Part shown: piece after piece, positions 1 through 3,601 of the stretch
Layout: the number at the start of each line of letters is the position of its first letter
Position numbering within the stretch: position 1 is the first letter of the stretch
Assembly (NCBI GenBank): GCA_946611835.1
Contig: CAMOEE010000160.1
Coordinates: 1 to 5,921 of the forward strand
DNA: 5,921 nucleotides
From: an uncultured Treponema sp.
GTDB lineage: Bacteria; Spirochaetota; Spirochaetia; Treponematales; Treponemataceae
Reading direction: 5' to 3'
Program-made: the position numbers and the translations under genes
The notes under the pieces: generated by a model
Told to the model about the DNA's origin: nothing
Seen by the model: only the letters and a program-made list of their open reading frames with translations
Databases searched by the model: none

Positions 1-120
1 GCGCATGAGCATAGAAAGGTGCGGGAATCCGCTCTTAATAAGATTTGGCAATCTATTGAAAAACTTCGCTTATCTTATCAGATTCTGCGGTTTTGTGTAA
101 TACATTTCAGATTTTTTTGA
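1..120 (+). CDS. Possible 3' end of an unidentified gene (partial)
   Basis: Frame 1 is open from the window edge for 39 codons and stops at TGA 118-120. The first part is charged and helix-like (AHEHRKVRESALNKIWQSIE) and the last part is hydrophobic and aromatic. The composition here is less AT-rich than the following 300 bases, which is compatible with an old coding tail. Frame 2 is also open for about 33 codons, so the assignment is weak. I do not recognise a family and the upstream part is missing. Confidence 0.22.
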   Translation, partial: AHEHRKVRESALNKIWQSIEKLRLSYQILRFCVIHFRFF

Positions 121-142
121 AATTTTTTTTTCAAATTAGCCG

Positions 143-376
143 GGTAACAAAAGTCCTAAAAAGCATGAACTTATATCAGAAAGGTAACAGTTCTCTTAAA
201 GAAAAAGTAACAGAAAAGCTAAAAAATCCCACATTTTACCTGTTAATAATCCCAAATCGAGTAACACTTTTCCTAAAATATGCAATCCTCTTATTTACAT
301 ATTATATATAGAAGAAAAATGCTTTCCCGTTACAGCCGGTAACAGAACTCCTAAAAAAAGTACCAGATCTCTTAAA
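143..376 (+). repeat. Six direct 18-bp iterons, initiator binding sites
   Basis: Six copies of one 18-bp motif lie in the same orientation at 143-160, 183-200, 206-223, 260-277, 338-355 and 359-376. Example: GGTAACAGTTCTCTTAAA at 183-200. The conserved parts are (G/A)GTAACA at the left and C(C/T)TAAA at the right, with a variable middle; the last copy has GTACCA in place of GTAACA. Start-to-start spacings are 40, 23, 54, 78 and 21, so they are irregular, with two close pairs about two helical turns apart. Further copies occur at 459, 484, 1523, 1778 and 2981. Iterons next to a RepA-type gene are the classic binding sites for the initiator. Confidence 0.85.
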
Positions 377-430
377 TCTTCTATATATACTAATAAATTC
401 TAATAAATTTTAGAAATCTAATAATAGAAG
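377..430. repeat. AT-rich core with CTAATAA repeats
   Basis: CTAATAAA occurs at 390-397 and 400-407 and CTAATAA at 418-424, in a stretch that is almost pure A and T. The same motif, in both orientations, makes up the array upstream of parA at 2684-2853. The stretch lies between the forward and the inverted iterons. It may serve as the melting region, as an extra partition-protein site, or both. Confidence 0.45.
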
Positions 431-458
431 CTGTTGAAATGTGGAAATCTCCATATTC

Positions 459-501
459 TTTAAGACTTTTGTTACCATTACAATTTAGTAGAACTGTTAC
501 C
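459..501 (-). repeat. Two inverted iterons just downstream of rep
   Basis: Two copies of the 18-bp iteron lie in the opposite orientation, TTTAAGACTTTTGTTACC at 459-476 and TTTAGTAGAACTGTTACC at 484-501, spaced 25 bp start to start. The reverse complement of the first differs by one base from the iteron at 143-160. The second is identical to the copy at 2981-2998. They face the six forward copies across the AT-rich stretch at about 377-430, giving a convergent arrangement. Confidence 0.8.
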
Positions 502-514
502 ATATACAAATTGA

Positions 515-1513
515 TTAAATGTCAGCAGTAATAAGAGCATATCGGGGATCCTTCTTCAAAACAGGCGTAGGACTTTTAAACAAAGTTATACCACTGCCAT
601 CCTTATTGATTTCAAATTTTACTTCCTTGTAAAATTTTTCTTTTATCTCTTTTAGGAGTTCTGTTATCCTTGCATAGTTTACATTAACCAGGTTTGGATT
701 TTTCCCCTCTTCTACTGGTATGAATTGCTCAACAAGCCGATGCCTTGGAATAAAAACCTGGTCAAAATTTGCATTGTTTCGATAAACGAGCCAGGCATAA
801 ATGTCTTTGCCGATTGGACTTCCGATTTCCTTGTAAACTTCATAATCAATGGGAACTGCATGTTTCTGACAGAAAGCCGTAAATTCATCTGAAAGAATTA
901 TCTTAAAGCGACCAACCATTGCCTCTTTTACTTCGGACTCGATTTCTTTATATTGAACACCTGTCGTAAAACGGATGTTTCCTGTAGTTACAGTCTTAAC
1001 AGTTACATCTTTTTTGGGATAGTCACCGTCCGGATACAAATCCTTGAACAAATACGCAGCCTGAAGCTCTTCTACCCTCTGTTCAAATGCAAATGAAGCG
1101 TTTGCAAAACATTCTATCTGCTCCCGGATGTCCTTTCCCCGCTGTTTTGGAAGCTGTAGTTCCTTCAGAAGGTCTGACAAAGACGCATATTCAATGAGGA
1201 CTGGACCTTCTGTATTTTTGGAGATTACGGCATGAGTTGTGAGGACAGAAAGAAGAAGACGGCCATATTTTCCAAAAGGAACATTTTTTGGAGATGTCAG
1301 CGTAAGTGTCAGTCCCTGGCTGCCCTTTCTCACAAAAACCGTTTTATGCATGTTCTTGAAAGGCAAAGAGGCTGTCGTGAAAAAACTGGGCAAATATGCG
1401 ATTTGTTTCTTTTTTTCGCGTGTGCTGTCTAGTTCGAACAGCTCTGCGACGGTGTTATCAAGTGGAACAAGGCTTGATTCATTCGTCACATCTGAAATTT
1501 TTTTTCTTCCCAT
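515..1513 (-). CDS. repA: RepA-family plasmid replication initiator
   Basis: A 332-residue protein resembling the plasmid RepA group (Pfam RepA_C type). It should bind the 18-bp iterons and open the origin. Family-like segments, recalled and not searched: YLPSFFTTASLPFK (40-53), VPFGKYGRLLLSVLTTHAV (78-96) matching the usual 'lPyGsxPRLLLaWLtTeAv', LLKELQLPKQRGKDIREQ (115-132), and HAVPID (218-223) followed by SPIGKDIYAWLVYR (232-245). The length is normal for the family. It is the last gene of the parA-RHH-rep operon, 30 bases after the RHH stop. ATG 1513-1511 is the only upstream start, since an in-frame TAG lies about nine codons before it. No good Shine-Dalgarno precedes it: an iteron at 1523-1540 occupies that place and the nearest strong GGAGG (1556-1552) is 38 bases away. 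This suggests low or coupled translation and self-repression. Confidence 0.88.
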   Translation of the reverse strand: MGRKKISDVTNESSLVPLDNTVAELFELDSTREKKKQIAYLPSFFTTASLPFKNMHKTVFVRKGSQGLTLTLTSPKNVPFGKYGRLLLSVLTTHAVISKNTEGPVLIEYASLSDLLKELQLPKQRGKDIREQIECFANASFAFEQRVEELQAAYLFKDLYPDGDYPKKDVTVKTVTTGNIRFTTGVQYKEIESEVKEAMVGRFKIILSDEFTAFCQKHAVPIDYEVYKEIGSPIGKDIYAWLVYRNNANFDQVFIPRHRLVEQFIPVEEGKNPNLVNVNYARITELLKEIKEKFYKEVKFEINKDGSGITLFKSPTPVLKKDPRYALITADI

Positions 1514-1522
1514 GATTTTAGA

Positions 1523-1540
1523 GGTAACAGTTCTCTTAAA
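1523..1540 (+). promoter_or_regulatory. Iteron in the rep leader, probable autoregulatory site
   Basis: GGTAACAGTTCTCTTAAA here is base-for-base identical to the origin iteron at 183-200. It fills most of the 30-base gap between the RHH stop codon and the rep start codon, ending nine bases before the rep ATG. Initiator bound here could block transcription into rep. The site also takes the place of a conventional ribosome-binding site. Its presence is seen directly; the regulatory role is inferred from other iteron plasmids that autoregulate rep. Confidence 0.65.
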
Positions 1541-1543
1541 CTA

Positions 1544-1891
1544 TTACATTTCCTCCGTTTTTGTAATTCCGCTTTTTGAGACGACTATTCTTCCAGCCTT
1601 TGATTCACGGAGGATATAATCGACGGCCATTTCAAAGCCCTGATTCATAGAAATTTCGCATTCGGTGAAGAATTTTTTGAATTCACTGCGTTTTCCAGAT
1701 GTGAGGCGGAGATTTACGGAGTCGGCATATTTGCTTTTTGCGCTTGATTTTGGAATTTCTTCTGTTACCGTTGAAGGGGTAACAGTTTCACTAAAATTAT
1801 CGTCTTTTTTGAAGTTGTTGGATATTTGATTCTTGAATGCATCTGGCAAAGCTGAATTGCCGGCTGATGATGTTTTTTTTGCTAATGGCAT
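1544..1891 (-). CDS. Small RHH partition protein, ParB-like (ParG/omega type)
   Basis: A 115-residue basic protein in two parts. Residues 1-55 are Ser/Thr/Lys/Pro-rich and probably disordered. Residues 56-96 fit a ribbon-helix-helix fold: strand SVNLRL (58-63), helix GKRSEFKKFFTECE (66-79), a turn at IS, and helix MNQGFEMAVDYILRE (82-96). The tail after 97 is short. RHH partner proteins of type Ib ParA systems (ParG, omega) have the same plan: the flexible N-terminus stimulates the ParA ATPase and the RHH dimer binds centromere repeats and represses the operon. Its place 12 bases after parA and the TATTAG array upstream support that role. The start ATG 1891-1889 has a strong GGGAGGGG just before it. 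An iteron (1778-1795) is embedded in the codons for residues 33-38. An RHH antitoxin is less likely because no toxin gene is adjacent. Confidence 0.75.
   Translation of the reverse strand: MPLAKKTSSAGNSALPDAFKNQISNNFKKDDNFSETVTPSTVTEEIPKSSAKSKYADSVNLRLTSGKRSEFKKFFTECEISMNQGFEMAVDYILRESKAGRIVVSKSGITKTEEM
1762..1795. repeat. Intragenic iteron with an 8-bp inverted repeat
   Basis: GGTAACAGTTTCACTAAA at 1778-1795 matches the iteron consensus and lies inside the RHH gene. Its first eight bases, GGTAACAG, pair perfectly with CTGTTACC at 1762-1769 across an 8-base loop (1770-1777). The left arm is only a half iteron, since the CTAAA end is not conserved. It falls in the segment encoding the disordered tail, where the protein sequence is free to vary. 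Confidence 0.55.
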
Positions 1892-1903
1892 TGTTCCCCT
1901 CCC
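1892..1903 (-). promoter_or_regulatory. Ribosome-binding site of the RHH gene
   Basis: On the minus strand the whole 12-base gap between the parA stop and the RHH start reads GGGAGGGGAACA. The G-rich core sits four bases before the ATG. The same GAGGGG-plus-four-base layout precedes parA, supporting both start choices. Confidence 0.8.
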
Positions 1904-2653
1904 CTATTTTACCAAGTCTGCCAGTTGTGAAAATGCTTTGAGCGTTTCTGTTTTTGCTCCCTGCTGCTGAATCGTCTTTCGAAGGATTTGAGACATTTTG
2001 AAATTCTGATCCTGAGGAATTTCGACAATATTCAGGTCTGTTGATTTTAAGGCCTCGATGATTCCGTTTGCCAGTTTGTAAGAGCGGTTGACTTCGTTGA
2101 GAACGATTGTCTTAAGCTCCGGGTTTTGTGAGTGCTGGCGTTTTTTGAAATCCTTGAGGTTGTTGCGGAAAATTTCAAGACCGTCCTGGGAGAAGCCGTC
2201 TGCCTTTACGACAGGAACTGCCTCGTCAGTTGCCTTCATGATATTTTCCTCAAAGAGGTCGAAGTTTGGCGATGTGTCGAAAATGCAGTAGTCGAAATCG
2301 AGTTTTGAAAGCTCTTCCGTAAGCTCGACAAAAATGAATGGTTCCCGGGCGGCCTGATTCTGGCGGTATAGTTTAAGAGAATTGTTACTCTTGTCGTCGA
2401 TTGCTACGGTTGGAATTATAAAGAGGTTTTCGACGGATGTCGGCTTGATGGCCTGGTCATAGGTTACGGTTCCGTTAAGGACATCTGCAAGCTCGTAGTC
2501 AAAGCTTTCGAGAAGACAGCTGGTTGAGTTTCCCTGCGGGTCTGCGTCAATCAGTAAAACTTTTTTTGTTTTTGCAAGTTCTGCGGCCAAAGATACGCTG
2601 ATGGTTGTCTTTCCGACCCCACCCTTCTGAATTGCGATTGTTATGCGTTTCAT
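1904..2653 (-). CDS. parA: ParA-type Walker ATPase, type Ib plasmid partition
   Basis: A 249-residue cytoplasmic ATPase of the ParA/MinD group that moves plasmid copies over the nucleoid. The deviant Walker A motif QKGGVGKTT is at residues 9-17 with the signature lysine K10; the A' motif LLIDADPQGN is at 33-42; Walker B FDYCIFDTSP is at 120-129 (D126). There is no N-terminal helix-turn-helix domain before Walker A, which places it with the short type Ib ParAs that leave operator binding to a small RHH partner, as found here. The ATG at 2653-2651 is chosen over an in-frame TTG four codons upstream because GAGGGG (2663-2658) overlaps that TTG and is placed to serve the ATG. It is first gene of the leftward operon and probably repressed by the RHH protein through repeats overlapping its promoter. 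Confidence 0.93.
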   Translation of the reverse strand: MKRITIAIQKGGVGKTTISVSLAAELAKTKKVLLIDADPQGNSTSCLLESFDYELADVLNGTVTYDQAIKPTSVENLFIIPTVAIDDKSNNSLKLYRQNQAAREPFIFVELTEELSKLDFDYCIFDTSPNFDLFEENIMKATDEAVPVVKADGFSQDGLEIFRNNLKDFKKRQHSQNPELKTIVLNEVNRSYKLANGIIEALKSTDLNIVEIPQDQNFKMSQILRKTIQQQGAKTETLKAFSQLADLVK

Positions 2654-2657
2654 ATTT

Positions 2658-2663
2658 CCCCTC
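2658..2663 (-). promoter_or_regulatory. parA ribosome-binding site
   Basis: The minus strand reads GAGGGG here, then AAAT, then ATG. This shows that translation starts at 2653 and not at the upstream in-frame TTG at 2665-2663, which lies partly inside the site. Confidence 0.8.
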
Positions 2664-2683
2664 AAAATATATAAACTTTTTTT

Positions 2684-2853
2684 CTAATAAATTATATTAT
2701 GAAATTACTAATAAAGCAACTAATAAAAATAATGTTTGTTATTGATTTCATAATAAATATTAGAATAAAAATTAGAGAAAGTATTAGTAAACATATTAGA
2801 ATATAGCTAATAAGTATTAGCAAAAATATTAGGAATATTAGAAAATGTATTAG
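2684..2853. repeat. TATTAG repeat array, probable partition centromere and operator
   Basis: TATTAG reads on the plus strand at 2758, 2782, 2794, 2815, 2827, 2836 and 2848, with a one-base variant AATTAG at 2770. Steps between starts are 12, 12, 12, 21, 12, 9 and 12. An inverted copy at 2807-2812 forms CTAATAAGTATTAG with the one at 2815. Nearer parA the motif is inverted, CTAATAAA at 2684, 2708 and 2720, with steps of 24 and 12. The interval is extremely AT-rich; 2701-2760 has only 9 G or C in 60 bases. Type Ib systems place short repeats bound by their RHH protein upstream of parA, where they act as centromere and operator. The repeats are seen directly; the function is inferred from position. 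Confidence 0.7.
2691..2719 (-). promoter_or_regulatory. Candidate parA-RHH-rep operon promoter
   Basis: On the minus strand, TTGCTT (2719-2714) and a perfect TATAAT (2696-2691) are separated by 17 bases, predicting a start near 2684 and a leader of about 30 bases. The -35 is weak (three of six matches). CTAATAAA repeats lie at the predicted start (2684-2691), in the spacer (2708-2715) and just upstream of the -35 (2720-2727), as expected for an operator. The region is so AT-rich that other -10 matches are possible. Confidence 0.5.
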
Positions 2854-2873
2854 TGTGAAAAACACGCATGAGG

Positions 2874-2953
2874 AAGGCCGTATACGCGTCAATTTGAATT
2901 TTTTGACTAAATTATATCACCTGGTGTTTTCGGAGCCTTATACGGCCTTTTTT
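2874..2953 (+). terminator. Long-range inverted repeat ending in a T run
   Basis: AAGGCCGTATA at 2874-2884 and TATACGGCCTT at 2939-2949 are perfect 11-bp inverted arms, 54 bases apart. The second arm runs into TTTTTT (2948-2953). Read rightward this resembles a large-loop intrinsic terminator that would insulate the partition region from the TRAP operon. No rightward gene ends before it, so it may instead terminate a small untranslated RNA, act as a protein-binding site, or be a remnant of an insertion. Confidence 0.4.
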
Positions 2954-2980
2954 AAATTTTGGTGTTTTCTGGTTTTGTTT

Positions 2981-2998
2981 TTTAGTAGAACTGTTACC
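2981..2998 (-). repeat. Isolated iteron between the replicon module and the TRAP operon
   Basis: TTTAGTAGAACTGTTACC is identical over all 18 bases to the iteron at 484-501 and in the same orientation. The flanking bases differ on both sides, which fixes the iteron length at 18. It lies about 40 bases upstream of the predicted TRAP promoter, so the initiator could touch that promoter or loop this end to the origin. Confidence 0.75.
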
Positions 2999-3036
2999 TT
3001 CAGATATTTATATCTTTAGGTTAAGGAAAGTTTAAT

Positions 3037-3071
3037 TTGCGATTGAGACTTCAAATCACTATACTTATAAA
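3037..3071 (+). promoter_or_regulatory. Candidate TRAP operon promoter
   Basis: Two overlapping sigma-70-like promoters fit. TTGAGA (3043-3048) and TATAAA (3066-3071) are 17 bases apart, with five of six matches in each box. TTGCGA (3037-3042) and TATACT (3060-3065) are also 17 bases apart. Either would give a short leader before the dctQ ribosome-binding site. No substrate-response operator could be recognised. Confidence 0.5.
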
Positions 3072-3090
3072 AGTTTAACAATAATAACGA

Positions 3091-3096
3091 AAGGAG
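3091..3096 (+). promoter_or_regulatory. dctQ ribosome-binding site
   Basis: AAGGAG followed by seven bases and then ATG at 3104. This is a strong site that fixes the start of the small permease. Confidence 0.8.
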
Positions 3097-3103
3097 ATTT
3101 TTC

Positions 3104-3601
3104 ATGTTTAAAAAAGTCATGAGCATGATTGCCAGAATTGAAAAATATCTTCTAGCAGTCACCATGTCCGTAACCCTTGCCTTTACCTTCGCAAATGTTA
3201 TTGGGCGCTTTGTTTTCAATCATTCGCTTGCTTTTGCTGACGAGCTTGTGATTGCGCTGTTTGTTCTTGTCTCTCTAATGGGGGCCGCCCTCTGTGCAAG
3301 GGAAAATGACGGACTCATCGGTCTTTCCCTTCTTTCAAGCCGGTTGAGCGGTAAAAAGAAGACGGCTCAGAAATTGTTTTCCGGCATAATTTGTATTATC
3401 TATTGTATTGTTCTTACATGGCAGGGCTTCATCCGCATGGTTTCAAGTATGCAGCAGGGCGAGCACACTTTTGTTATGCATCTTCCCCGCTGGATTTTCT
3501 GGGCTTTCATTCCTCTTTGCGGTATCTGCCTTATTCTTCATTTTATCGAGAATCTTTCTGATTTCCTTAAAGAATCGAGAGTAGGGGAGGGTGAAAAATG
3601 A
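3104..3601 (+). CDS. dctQ: TRAP transporter small permease, DctQ family
   Basis: A 165-residue inner-membrane protein, the small subunit that braces the DctM elevator domain in sodium-coupled TRAP transporters. Four hydrophobic segments are visible at about residues 15-37, 46-66, 88-108 and 129-148, the normal DctQ topology with both ends expected in the cytoplasm. The stretch VIGRFVFNHSLAFADELV (32-49) fits the family pattern of a conserved Arg after helix 1 and an acidic (D/E)EL before helix 2. The length is typical. A strong Shine-Dalgarno and a promoter just upstream make it the first gene of the operon. Its stop overlaps the start of the next gene by four bases (ATGA), which points to translational coupling and equal amounts of the two subunits. 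The substrate cannot be read from this subunit. Confidence 0.9.
   Translation: MFKKVMSMIARIEKYLLAVTMSVTLAFTFANVIGRFVFNHSLAFADELVIALFVLVSLMGAALCARENDGLIGLSLLSSRLSGKKKTAQKLFSGIICIIYCIVLTWQGFIRMVSSMQQGEHTFVMHLPRWIFWAFIPLCGICLILHFIENLSDFLKESRVGEGEK
3586..3590 (+). promoter_or_regulatory. dctM-dctP ribosome-binding site inside dctQ
   Basis: GGAGG lies within the last codons of dctQ, seven bases before ATG 3598. It supports starting the fusion protein at the overlapping ATGA. Confidence 0.8.

Larger units (their letters stand above)
143..501. other. Probable iteron-type replication origin
   Basis: This gene-free interval combines eight initiator-type iterons, an extremely AT-rich core at about 377-430 that could be the unwinding element, and a position directly downstream of the rep gene. 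One near-match to a DnaA box, TTATTTACA at 291-299, has a single difference from TTATTCACA. GTTAC at 329-333 and GTAAC at 339-343 make a small inverted repeat inside the cluster. Iterons, an AT-rich segment and an adjacent initiator gene are the standard parts of an iteron-controlled plasmid origin. That this is the functional origin is an inference. Confidence 0.65.

Noticed and set aside
116..135. Intrinsic terminator after the possible first gene
   Set aside because: TTTGAAA and TTTCAAA can pair, but the stem has one G-C pair and the T run is mainly in the loop, so stable termination is unlikely.
291..299. DnaA box
   Set aside because: TTATTTACA is a single one-mismatch hit in AT-rich DNA and could be chance, so it is only noted under the origin entry.
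93..311. Rightward 72-codon frame
   Set aside because: It runs through four iterons, has no Shine-Dalgarno sequence, and its composition is that of AT-rich noncoding DNA.
143..501. CRISPR-like array
   Set aside because: The 18-bp repeats are too short and variable, occur in both orientations with irregular spacing, and have no cas genes nearby. They fit plasmid iterons.
1239..1619. Rightward 126-codon frame opposite the rep and RHH genes
   Set aside because: It lies antisense to two well-supported genes, crosses their junction, and has no recognisable motifs or start signal.
1544..1891. Antitoxin of a toxin-antitoxin pair
   Set aside because: The RHH fold would allow it, but the neighbours are parA and rep, no small toxin gene is adjacent, and the repeats upstream of parA fit a partition system.
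2692..2892. Leftward 66-codon frame rich in Leu and Ile, resembling a membrane peptide
   Set aside because: Its sequence is the translation of the 12-bp TATTAG repeats, whose spacings are multiples of three. It has no ribosome-binding site and overlaps the parA promoter.
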